Shown piece after piece: positions 27,701 through 39,595 of a DNA stretch of 64,000 nucleotides. The number at the start of each line of letters is the position of its first letter. Within the stretch, counting starts at the first letter, position 1. The stretch spans positions 62,001 through 126,000 of the forward strand of contig JABVXU010000103.1 in assembly GCA_013365365.1 (NCBI GenBank), read 5' to 3'. Source of the stretch: Cruorifilaria tuberocauda. Taxonomy: Eukaryota > Nematoda > Chromadorea > Rhabditida > Onchocercidae. The notes below the pieces were generated by a model that worked only from the letters and a program-made list of their open reading frames with translations, did no database searches and was not told where the DNA came from. The translations under genes were made by a program, and so were the position numbers.

Positions 27701-30700
27701 GTAAAACTTTCAGGAATAGAAAAATATTACATATATTTACAGCATTCCTCTATCTTTTAGATATTGAATATTCTTGTTTAAGACTTAGCACTTTAATAAG
27801 TTCTCATTTTCAGGTTTTTTAGTCTTTTTTCAATATTGATACTGTTAGTAAAACTTCGAATGCACTAATATTAATGGAAACCAATAATAACCAGAGAAAA
27901 AGAATAAAAGAAGTTATCAAATTGTTTTTGGAAAATTTGAATTGTTACTGTGTTTGAAAATGTTTGTTAGTAATCTGTGTTGTGGTTTTTGAAGATAATC
28001 TGATGACAATACATCGCCTCATAAATTTGTTTTAAGACTGGAAGGTTTCAAAAGCTTTTTAATCGGGAATATTTCGTAAACTATAAACGGACCTGGCTGA
28101 TTCTGGTTCTAAGACCTTAATTACGGTTATATATGGAATTTTCATCAGTTAATAAATACTTAATTATACTGGATATTATTAACTCAGTAAATTTTTAACT
28201 GTTAAAATTTTTCGTTTTTCTAGCTGGAAAAAATATTTTCTTTTTTTAATTTGAAAATAAATATGATATGAATATGTCATCATGTTGGTAGTAGTTGAAA
28301 AATCTGATTTGGATTGGCTTCATATTCAATGGCCCCCTAATTATACCCTGAAGACGAAATGTCGTCGGCGGTTCTGAGCATATTTAACTAAATGTGGCAA
28401 AAAATTGTAGAAAATTTCCAGAAATAGCGCCATAAAAATTTAAATTTAAAAGATCGGAATTTCGGGGAAGAAAAAAAATATTTCAAGTTTTACACCTTCT
28501 TTAGCGGATTTTCAATGATTATTTTAAATTTAAATCAGTGGCATCAAAGCGAGATTTCTGCAGTCTCCAATAATTTTCAATGAAAGAATAAGTAAACTAG
28601 CTGGGTTTACAATGTATCACATTATTCTTTCAGCCTAATCTGGTTGAGATTTGCTAAACTGCTTTTAATTTTTACGTCAGGAAGCTGAGTACATTTATTT
28701 TAAGAACGGTTCAAAAAATAATTCGATATCATATTTGGACCTCAAAACTTCTGTATTAAAGGGAAAGTTTTCGAACATGAATTATTGGATTAATTTATTG
28801 GACTTGAGTGAAATGTTGAATCACTATTATTTAAATTTTTGAAAATAGGTTGAGGATGAATGAAATGAGAAATAGAAAGATTGAGCTAGCATTCAGTATC
28901 ATAGATTCATTGTCAAAGTCTCGGTAAAATTGATAAGTGGTTTATTACTATATCTTAGCTATTCCTTTTTTTTCGATAATACTATTTTTTGATATTTCTG
29001 TTTATGCAGGGTTCTGAGAATCAAGAAAGTCCTGGCGCTGGTTCAACGCATTCATCGATTTCACCTCCGATATCGCTGATGCACGATATTACAACGGCAG
29101 CATCGCCCGTAACTATTGGTAGTCAACAAACTACTACATTACCTGTCACTCTATCACAAATGTAAGTTTTGTTTCTTAAAACTTATATCCAGTCATAGTA
29201 TTATTATAGGAGTTCATTTCTCCAACACTGCTTTTTAAAATACAAACTCATCTTACCAACAGTCATTTTTGGTTGACATCGTGAGATTTATAGAGAGATA
29301 GATGAGTTGAAATATAAACAGTTATGTATGTATAAGCACCATGGTTAAATATTGCGGAATTCCAGTATTTTCCAACCATTCGGTAACTGATATGCCTGAA
29401 TTTTAAAGTTTTCGATACATACTGAATTTAAAGTTTCAAGATGTACACCAGCAGCTGCCCCACTTGGTGGCCATCAGATTTTGATCGATCCAACAACCGG
29501 TCAACATTTTTTGGTATCCTCTGCGCCACCACCACCACATCCTCATATAATCTACCAACCGGTTTATTATTCTACTACACCGGCACAACCGGTTTATTAT
29601 CATCCTTTTACATCCGGAACTCATGGTTAGTTGTTGGAATTTTTTTAATAAATCGTACTTCGTGCTTTTATCAGGAAGATGGCAACACAAAATACTATAA
29701 TCCTTAGTTCTACCGCTATTTAAAAAGTGGTTTAATTCCTATTGCACCCTTTTCTTTATAATATTTTTCGACTTCGTTCTAGAATTTGGAAATGATTATA
29801 CTAAAAAAATTCAGTCGGTGTTTCTTCGCAATATGTTTTTGGCTTTATTAAAAAAATTAGAATCTGAAATGAGTTCTTGACCATCGCATTTGTCGTAATA
29901 GGCGCATATGTCGTGGCTGCTACACCAATAACCACTTCTCAAGCCGGAAATCAAATGGCGTCGTCACATATGGCACTTGGACAACGCTATTCTTCAACTC
30001 CGCCACCACCGACGGCCGCTCAAAGTACCACTGGATGTTTTCTTCACAGTGTTGCTGATTTCGATGATACGAGGTAAGTTTTTTTTTCTTCTGAAATCTT
30101 ATAAAATTAAGAGTGCAAAGTATTGGCTGCAACTCAAATAGTATATATTTGGGGATTGAAATTAGTAAACTGACTGCAGGTTTATGAAAAGTTTCCTACA
30201 ACCGAACTTATTAATTGTCGCAATTGTATATCCATACGTGTGGTATTTAGAAACTTTTGAACGATTTATTTCCATAATATTGAGTTCTTTGCTTTCAGAT
30301 CATCGATAACAGCCGATGAAAGACATACAGTTTTCGAACATTCATTAATGCCTGCAACAAGAAGTCGTGTAGTGGATACAAAACAAATCCTTGCCTCAAA
30401 AAATTGTGAATTTTCTTGTTTTAAGACATAACTATTTCTTAACTGTCTCGTTCGTATAAGTCGTACTTTTTGTTATTGAGTTCAGAATCACAAATTAGGG
30501 AATCTGAACAATTTGTTTTTCTCCTTAATTGCATGTAACACAATGTATGTTATTAAGGTCATTTTCAGCTGTTTCTTCACCACAGTCTTCACCCATTTTA
30601 TCCCGAAACTGCTCAGTACTCGATAATTTGGCAACGATATCAAGGAATAATCCGCAAAATACGCTTACACAAATGCGTTCACAAGAAGCAGTCACATATC

Positions 30701-33700
30701 AGGAAGCTGTTAATAATCCAGCAGTTTCCACTAGTGTCACCACTAAAGGACATGTAAGTGTGAATATATTGCTAGACTTTTCACGAATAGTGCTATTTGA
30801 ATTACAACCCCATAAAGAATGAAGCGATTCGTAATATCAAACGTTACATCATGTTTAACGTATCTTTGTGAAATCAGCTCAAAAAGTTCCCAACTATCAT
30901 TTTATAATTAAATAAGTACTCTAAAAAAAATCATACCAACAAAGAACTGAGTTGTGAATGTTTTGATTCACAACGGTGACGTTAGTTTTCACGAAACAAA
31001 ATAAAGAAAAACAAGGTGGCTGCATCATATAAGATCTGCATAAGCAGAGATAAAATGACACAAATTCAAAGAAACTGATGACAGTGATACTAAGGATGTA
31101 TTTATAATTTTTTATCATCTACTTAAATTATTTGCAGGTTCAAATGGAAGAAGGTGAAAGGACGCCATTATTCGGTACCGCACCGGCATGGTGGGGTGAA
31201 AATGGTGCTTCCAATATACAAGTGCGGAATGATGGCGATAACACTAAGTAAAAACGTTCTAATTTTTTTCAGTTTACTTTTCGGTTTGGTTTTCTACTAA
31301 AGTTTTTTTTCCGAAGTTAAATTTCTACTTACGGTGATTATGAAAGGTAATTTTTACTTGTCTCTTGCTTCACGTCATACAAAGTTACGGTTTTTCATAT
31401 TCATTTGTTATAGAAATCGGTTTAATGTTATAAGCTACGAATTTTCTTTTTTTCGGGTTAAATTTAAGTAGATGATAAACTGAAATTTTAATCAAATTTT
31501 AGAATTTTCCTTTGTTGTAGGGTTACAACTCCTGGAAGTACTCATCGGCCTCTAAAATCAATTAGGATGGACATTGACTTGAATGAGCCCCTCATCAACG
31601 ACCAGACAAAAAAAGATGATAAAACTAAAGGTTATCTTTAATATAAGTTATTTGATGTTAATATTTAGACGAGGAATTTCTCGAATTTGAATTAAACCGA
31701 CGAATTTTTTTGTTTGCAGTCCTAATTTAAACTTTGATGTTGATTAGAAACTTGCAGTTGCACAACGTGCATCATCTTCAACTGCATTTACCGTTTCCTT
31801 TGGCAATGAAGAAGACTCACAGAAAGTAAATTTGTCGCTTCAAGATGCTGCTAAGAAAACTTCATCCAGGTAAACAAAATATTTCAAAATTTGTTGGTCT
31901 TTATTACACTTGACCGCAGCAGTGTTCGCCGTTTGTTGTTCATTTTTAAATAGCTAATTTCAACCTTAAGTTTAAATTTGCGAATTTGGTCATTTTGTAA
32001 ACTAGACCTGGATGTATATCGGTATTTCAACTATTTCGCAACATGTCATTTATGAACTTCAATGAAGAGACTGATGGTTGCTGTGTTGCAATATTACGTA
32101 ATGGAAAAGGAAAAATTTTTTAGGCGTTTTATGAGAAGAAGTATGCCAGCAGCTGGTTTAGTTTCCAAAGGTACTGCAGCAAAAATAGCCGGTTTAGCTG
32201 CTGCATCTAGTGATCCGAAACAATATTTGCTGAATAAGATGTTGATGGGAATTGGCGAAGGTAGCAGAGATTCAAATTTAATTTATTTAATTGTTAAGAG
32301 AAGTGAATATAAACCGTATTCACGCTTCGATATAAATCTCCTCAGAAATTTTTGGAAGTTTTATTAATATTTATGTTTTGTAATTCTTTCAAAGTATTAG
32401 AGCTCTGTGGTCATTTTTTGTGCTGAGGTCAAAATCACTTGATTTAAAAGGGGAAAGAAATATAAAAAGAAACATAAAGAAATATTTCGAAAACCGCTAT
32501 ATCTTTCAGAACACGACGAAGGGCCAAATCTGATTGCATCACGGGAACAAGGAGGAAGGAAACCAGATACTGACGATACATTAAGCGAAGCAGGAACTTA
32601 TGTTGTTGGTCAGCAGTTATTTGTTACAAAAACTTGTAGATATGCTTAAAAGTATTTGGTAAATCATTGGATTTTAACCCATGCCAAAGATTCGTTTATG
32701 TCATTAATAAGCAACTTTTCACCCAAGGAAACTTCTTGTTGTCAGCATTTGTTTTTAGCAATATTTTCGTTCAAATATAAAAATTACATCATTATTGTAT
32801 TTAATTAAGCATTATTTAATTCATTTCAACATTCGATCAGTAAACTTGGGTATTTTTAAGATGATGATCATATGAATCAAACGGTGACTTCACAAACTGT
32901 CAAAGATTCTGATGCAGAAAGTGTTTCAAGGTATCGTTTTCCGTTACAAGTTAAGGCTAAAGTATGTTCATGTTTATTTACAATGAACTGTCTTATTAAT
33001 CAGCATTAATAATGAATATATTTTATTAATCTGATGTTAGTTCTCCCGGAGAAATCTGGCTTTATTTTGTCTTTTTTTAGTGAATCAACAACAACCCAGA
33101 GCACAGAGAATTTTCGTGCTACTGTGCCGCTGCGCATGGGATCGGTAGGTAATTTTTTTAACTTTTATTTTTTCAAGAATTGTCTCTAACTTTTTTAACG
33201 TTTAACTATCCTTTTGATAGATCGAATTAATTAGACAATATTTTAGACATCGAATTATATTTCATATGCTCTTAATTTTTTATTCAGGTGCTCCCTCAAA
33301 TCAATGAAAATGTAAGTGGTGGAACAGAAAGTAACGAACATCTCTTACATGAGCTGTTGCGCCTTAGTTCGGAACGGATTGGTCAACGTCACCGTATTGG
33401 TGAGCATCAAGTTGTTGCACCATCTACACCGCTTTCAAATCCATCTCGTCCAACTGCTGCAACTGCAGCTCATGCAGGAGTTGCACGTCATCCAGAAACT
33501 TCTCGGATAGAAGAACGTCAATATAGTTCACATCGTTTATGTACGATAGCATCATCATCACGTGCAACACCCTCATCCCAAATGTATCGCACGCAGTCGA
33601 TTGCTGGTGCGAGTGGAATAAATGATAGCACCTTCAGGTATTTATTCATGTTAAATTAATAGTTCATCATGAGTAAATTAGTTTTCCTGAATACATTTGT

Positions 33701-36700
33701 TTTTAAATTCATAAATTCAATGAATTGAGAAAATTTTATATCATTCTTTATCCTTTACTTTCAATAAATTATGCAAATTCAATGTCAAATTTTACTTATT
33801 TCATATACTAAAAAGTTTAAACGATTGCAACTATGAAGCAGCGGTAATTGCTGTTTGTAAATGTTCTTCCGAACATATTGTCACTGTCGTTCTTAATTCA
33901 AGATGTTTGCAATGAGATGATAATGTAGATCATATCATCGAGACATTATGTGCATTGTTGAGGCTTTGTTTAATCTTGAAAGCTATCCTTATGATAACAT
34001 GTCGATTTACTGGAAATGACATCAAGTGACCTTTGCGAAAGCACAACGTACTTGCTATAAGTTATACAAGCAGTTACAATCAATTAGCTAATGCGATGAA
34101 ACCGAAGTTTGTATGAATATCCTCTTAATAATATCTTCTGATCGTTTGCACTTTTTCACCACAAATGACAGAAAATTTCATTAAAAATTTTTCAATCAAA
34201 TATCTGATTAAATGAAATTCTGGAACGGCATTATAGTACTAAAATAGAAACATTACAGTACTGAAATACAGAGACGTATCGTAATGTTGTAAATTTAATT
34301 TTTCTTGTTGAATATGCTGTTCCGGTTTCAAATTGTAGTAAAATTTCACAGTTCTTTTAGTACGCCATATGCAGAAAAAATATAATATTAATTTCTTATT
34401 TATTTTCCCTTTTTTATACATAAAATAATTGGTTTATGTTAATAACAAACTTTGATATTCAATTTTTGTCACTTCTTTTTAAGCTTTTTCTTCTCATTTT
34501 AAAGCAGGTCAGTAAGATGTCGCAGTGAAACGTGAGTGTTTTTTTATTATATGGCTTGCATGTAAGTGCATGTTTTCTAATAGTTTTTGTAGCTAGACAT
34601 GTTCAATTTGTAAAGTTAAGTTTTAAAAGGGTTTGAATGGTTTTGGTCATTAGTAATTATCAAGATTTATCGTTTATTCTTGATTGGTGCAGTCATCTCC
34701 TTATTCATCTTTTCTTTGTCATGCGCTTCAATTCAAAAAATAAGAAAATTGGAGGGAGGAAATGGATATTCTTATAATTTCAAATGTAATTTCGCCTGCA
34801 CATAGGTCAACAAGTTTTATTCAGTTGTCTGTTGCACGATAAAAGAAGGCATGTTGCATTTTTTCTTTTCACAGATTTTGTGATAATAATTTTATTCAAA
34901 CTTGAAAAGTTCATTGAATTATATTCAAACTATTTTTTGTAGATTTTTAACGTGCAAAGAGAGTTATCTAAATTTTACCCATTTCATGTGCTACATGTTC
35001 TTTATTTTTGTGTTCTCATATAGTTTACTCGTCCAAGCATGAGTGGACTAAAATGTATATAATTAGCACTAACATACCAAATTTTTGTCAAATTCACGTA
35101 GAATACGATGATTATACTTTACTAGAAATAATACAAAAGGAGAAAAATGAACCATTTCAAATTTTTTTATCAAAATTTCTTAAATTGTTGTTGTATTTAT
35201 TAAAATTTAAGTTATGTGATGTATTTTTTTTTGAATTCTAGACGTGGTGATGGTGGTAGATACTCGATGCGATTTTCTGGTGCTAATAATAAGAATCATC
35301 CAACTTCTGCTGTGGTTAGTCGGAACGATAGACCACCTTTCCGTGTTGGTGGTAGTGGAAGAAATCAGGTAAAAATTGTTTTATGATCTTACATTTCGGA
35401 ATTTTAAACTTATTTTGCAGCAGAATGCTAACATCCTGTTTAATCCTGTTAAATTACATTTTATTTTTATCTTTCGGAATGATCTGCACAAAACAACCTT
35501 CTAAAATTTAACATCTCCTAGCAGTTTATAGTTATAGATACGCTTCAAATAATACTAAGTACGTAAAGCGGTACTTTTGTGAGTTCAGAGAATAATCAAA
35601 TTCCAAATTATTACTTCATTTTGGAAACGAGTATAGAATACAGTCTAGAAGTTTTGGCATGTCATTGAAGTTCGTTGTCATATTTGTTAATAAATTATTA
35701 TTTTATACGTATACTGATTTTGTAACACTGATGTAAGTGACAAATTTCAGTATCCTTCCTTTAAACTTGTCACACAACTAACTCTTCGTAGAACTATGTG
35801 GGATGGGTTTTCTCCGATCCTCAAAATATTCAAAGATTGTTAGTTTTAGACAAGTGGAACAAAAGCACATAAAGAAAGTGCTGAGATGACGGCTTGGCTG
35901 AGACGTAAGGATTATAATCCGATGAAAGCAGCAGCTGAAGCAAAGAAACTGCAGCAGCTAAAAACACGGTAAATTTTTATACCTGTATTTTGATATTTTA
36001 TTTAAAGCACTGATTTTTTAATTCAAATTTTTAATCAAAACAAATTATAGATCTTAATTTTCGAATCCTTGATTCCCTGAAAATTTCATTCAAATAAAGA
36101 GTCAAAGACAAGGAAGTTTAAGTCAAATATCCTGATAATTAGCATTATAAGTTATCTGCTGAAAAAACAATCCCATGGTTTTATTTGACACTTGAATCTA
36201 AATTTTTTTTATGCAGTTAATTAGAAAACAGTTCATGGTAGACAAAAGCTACAGTAAAAGGCTTTTTAATTAGCCGCATAAATTTCTAATTTTAGTCATT
36301 TTTAAAATTCACTTTTGTTACAAAAGTTTTACATCAGCTTGCAAAATATCTCCAACGAATGTAAGAACTGTCAGAAGGAGTAAGCTTTTTCAAAAATTTG
36401 TTGTATTTTATTTAATTTCTGTTAACTGGATGCATGGTTATTGTTAACGTATATTGGTTTGTTGTTGTCATATATTGCTATATTTGTGGTAGAGCTTAGT
36501 TGTTTTTGGTAGTAGATTTTTTTGCTAATTTCTAGTTTTCAGATATTTCTTAAACTTTTACCGCTTGAAAAATCCTTGTATGGTTTTGAAAAGCAATATC
36601 GTCATTGTTGCTAGAAATGAAGAAGACATTTTTTATTACCAAAAAGTATTTTTCAGGAGGTGAAAATCACTGATATAGATTATATTTTGTCTGGAAATTG

Positions 36701-38255
36701 TTTTAGAATATTCCTATAATAGATTCATTTGGTAGCCTTTATTGTTGCCATTATTGTAATTTTTTATGGATTGAAGTTTTTTGTTTCTTGTATTTGTTTT
36801 CTTGAGCGAGTAATTTGACAGTTAAATTGTATTTCAGAGCTGACAAATTTGTTTCAAATCGTTCAGTATCGTTTCATCAAGGGACTCGACCCTTTATCAA
36901 TATGTCATCGGTAAGTACCTGAATATTTGGATTTTTTAAATAGATTGAAGTGAATTGAATTCAGACTTCAATTTCAAGATTAAAATTTCGATCTTGCAGA
37001 TAATTCGGAATCCAAGTAAAGGTCGTCATAATCGGTCTCAAGATGACTTGTCAGTTGATAATGCAGCTTGTGGGCCAGAAACAATTCTTGCCAATTATTC
37101 AAAAGGTGTTACGAGAGATTTGAATAAATTACGTTCTGTTGAAGCTGATCAGAATCAGGTTAATACATCACGCAAATATTATTTGGTCTAATTTTTTTAA
37201 TTTCCGGAACAAATATGTTTGGGACGAAAGAATTTAGAGAGCGTGAGAAGATTTAATATGAAAAAATTTTATACAGGACGAATTTTAGACTCATATAGAT
37301 GGTCTTGAAAGTGCGGTGCAACAACTTACGATGAAATGTAATCGAAGCATTGAATTGATAAGGTAAAAAATCATTTTGCTTAATTTCTTTTAAAGTGATA
37401 TTATTTGATTATATAGGATGTCCTCTCTATTTAACAACTTAACAGTAACTCAAGTCGGTTATTTTAGATGTATCAGACGACTCAGAAAAACTTTTTATCT
37501 GAAAATCAAATCATATTAGGCAGAAAGTAGTGACATTATAATCTTAATTGCGAGAAGTTTAGGTCAGTATCTAATAGTAGTCGTTCACTGAAACACACCT
37601 GTATTCAAGATATGATGACTTCGCTCAGTATAATTTATTAAAATCATCCAAAACATGTCTTTTGAGAACTTTTTCGCATCATTTTTTTTTTGTTACATTT
37701 GTTCATTAATGATCCAGTTAGATAAAATCCCATATTTCCAGGAATTCTAATCAAGGACATTTGTCGCAGTCGGTAGAAAATTTATTGGAAATGGCTATTA
37801 AGCCGGTGAAAGATTGTACGGGAACGGTAACTGATCAGTTGGATCGATTATCGGCAGCGTTTGATGCAATACAAAAGTATTTAGAGGTAATTAATTTTTA
37901 AAATCTAAATTCCTTCTCTTTTGCTGAAAAAACGAAAAAAATCATTGTGGGTAGTTCGGCGTGAAATTTGTGATATAGATAGCCTTGATTATAATTTATA
38001 TTTCTACTATGAAACTTTCTGCTTTTTGAAAATCGTTTCCTATTTAGATTATAGATTACTTAAGTTTTGCTGTAGTGATCACTCAGCTAATTTCAGGTCT
38101 CATCGGCATCGTTGCCAGCATCACCGTCTGGTTCTAGCCCCACTGCATCAGTCACAGCACTGTCGACCTCTCCAAGTCGACGACCATGTAGTGCCTACCA
38201 AAGTAAGCTTGCAGCAGCTAAGCGTAATCCGTTAGGTGGTCAGAAAAGTTCATAA
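21708..38255 (+). CDS. Large Ser/Thr/Pro-rich scaffold protein, tentatively CEP170-like
   Basis: Exons: 21708-21743, 23186-23240, 25544-25662, 29010-29161, 29441-29625, 29902-30073, 30299-30366, 30569-30753, 31138-31247, 31521-31630, 31749-31869, 32124-32260, 32510-32608, 32861-32930, 33081-33144, 33288-33637, 34508-34531, 35242-35368, 35850-35968, 36838-36910, 37000-37158, 37289-37362, 37742-37886, 38097-38255. All phases agree, giving about 970 residues; an internal ATG at 25576 could give a shorter form. The product is low-complexity: a Tyr/Pro-rich stretch (YQPVYYSTTPAQPVYYHPF), short motifs PLFGTAPAWWGE, DTDDTLSEAGTYVV and WLRRKDYNPMKAAAEAKK, then a probably helical segment near the C-terminus (GVTRDLNKL to AFDAIQKYLE). 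The TLSEAGTY and NPMKAAAEA motifs recall the CEP170 family of centrosome and microtubule proteins, from memory only. No FHA domain, which that family usually has at its N-terminus, was found. The exon structure is better supported than the family name. Confidence 0.72.
24350..24409. repeat. Two-copy 30-base tandem repeat
   Basis: Two adjacent 30-base units, 24350-24379 and 24380-24409, share the core AACAAACATTCGAGAAA and differ at a few positions. They lie in the second intron of the scaffold gene. No function is apparent. Confidence 0.7.
27339..27360. repeat. Perfect 22-base palindrome
   Basis: The sequence consists of ATGCAT, an alternating TA core, and ATGCAT, and equals its own reverse complement. 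It lies in the 3.3 kb third intron of the scaffold gene. It is probably an expanded TA microsatellite flanked by palindromic ends. Confidence 0.75.
34508..34531 (+). other. 24-base cassette microexon of the scaffold gene
   Basis: A good acceptor (TTTTAAAGCAG) and a strong donor (gtgagtg) enclose 24 bases that start and end in phase 2. Including it adds eight residues (reading RSVRCRSET across the junctions); skipping it keeps the frame into the exon at 35242. It sits between introns of about 870 and 710 bases. The fit of both splice sites and phase supports a regulated microexon. Confidence 0.55.
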
Positions 38256-39595
38256 CTCCACAAGTACCGTGTGCAGTTGTGATCATAGACATGTTTCCGA
38301 ACTGAATAATTGAGGATATGATGTTTTGTTGCTTTCTCGGCTTGTAATTGGGTAATTATTTTTTTAGAGACTTTTTTAGTTCTATCATTACTTCTACCGA
38401 TAGAAAATTGTGGAAAGGTAGAAATAATAAGTATCACTTTTTTGTCGATTTGGTTAAAGTCAACTTTATGGTGACAAAATAAATTACAAGATTTTCAGCT
38501 GTAAATTGTTGTTTATAGATTTTAAAGTTATTAGGAATATTTTCTTAGGAATTTTTCATAATGATTTTATGACTAGTGATGAATGTAAAGGATTTTTGCA
38601 GCTTTGCTATAGTAGTAAATCCGTCTTAGATTATATGCTTACTGCACCAACCCGTGAAGTTATTAAAAAATCGACAGCCATCACCCTGAATAAGTTGAAA
38701 GCCAAATTTTCATCTATTACTCCGCATATTAGTTTGGAATCCGATTACATTACATCGAGTGTTAGTTGACCTCTTAGTGTCGTAATTCCCGTTCTTGTTA
38801 ACATAGTATTTGAAGAAAAAGAACATTGAACAACAACCGATAAATTTGTACTCCTATCTTGGCATGAGTCCTTTTTTTTTGGGGTCCATGTTTTTTGAGT
38901 TCATTCAAATGATAATTGCCATCACAAAAACTGCAAAAAGAAATCGAAAGAGTGAAATTCCAACAACTTTAAAATCTATAAAAGTTTCTCCCTTGCCGTC
39001 TACTGTAGATTTTTCTTTTCCTTCTGCTAACAAAAATGTTTTATGTGATAAAGTTTCTCTTTTTTTCCCTTTTGCTTTCGTGCAATAATTTGTATAAATT
39101 GTTTTATGTTGCTAAAAAAATTACTAACTATGACTCGTTATTGAAGATAGGCTTGAATGATTTCCGTGTATAATGCCTCTCCTGTTCCAATTTTTTCTAA
39201 ATAATCAGATTAGTGTGGAAATAAACTGGTTGCAAAGAGTTCCACTACAAGCATTTTTTTTGCAGTTTTCAAAAAATTGAGTAGTGATATGAACAGTTTC
39301 TGAATCCTTTGTTTTCCACTTCCATAATTTTCATTCACAAGCAATTAACATATGAATATTTTGTAGTAAGAGAACAAGAAAAGACAGAATAAAAATGTAC
39401 AAACTATTCATTACAGTCAACATAAAACCCTTCCAAAATAAAATAAAAGATCTGTACAGAAGAACCTTACTATTCTTTCCTTCTGATTCCTTCCGCATTC
39501 CCTCTTTCCAACAAAGTGATGCGAATTTTCAGCCATCTAAATTTAGATATCGAACAACTGTCAAAGTGATCCCAATAACAAGAGCAACTAAAAAA
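38256..39595. other. Convergent intergenic region between scaffold and MED17 genes
   Basis: This holds the 3' ends of two convergent genes. An AATAAA-type poly(A) signal for the scaffold gene is present near 38477 (acaaaataaatt). Apart from the 87-codon ORF described separately, nothing convincing is coded here. An ORF at 39395-39619 on the plus strand overlaps the last MED17 exon and is treated as chance. Confidence 0.55.
38506..38769 (+). CDS. Unassigned 87-codon ORF downstream of the scaffold gene
   Basis: The frame runs from an ATG at 38506 to TGA at 38767-38769. Its second half looks coding by codon choice (LTAPTREVIKKSTAITLNKL and onward), richer in GC than the flanks. It follows a TTTTCAG at about 38500. 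No family was recognised. It may be a small gene, an extra 3' exon of the scaffold gene, or part of its 3' UTR. Confidence 0.25.
   Translation: MLFIDFKVIRNIFLGIFHNDFMTSDECKGFLQLCYSSKSVLDYMLTAPTREVIKKSTAITLNKLKAKFSSITPHISLESDYITSSVS

Noticed and set aside
29436..29690. Minus-strand and shifted plus-strand ORFs at this exon
   Set aside because: The phase-matched frame of exon 29441-29625 (Pro/Tyr-rich) explains the open sequence.
37277..37288. In-frame stop (GAC GAA TTT TAG) after an AG at 37276 in the scaffold gene
   Set aside because: The next AG, at 37288, removes the stop and preserves the phase, so no pseudogene need be assumed.
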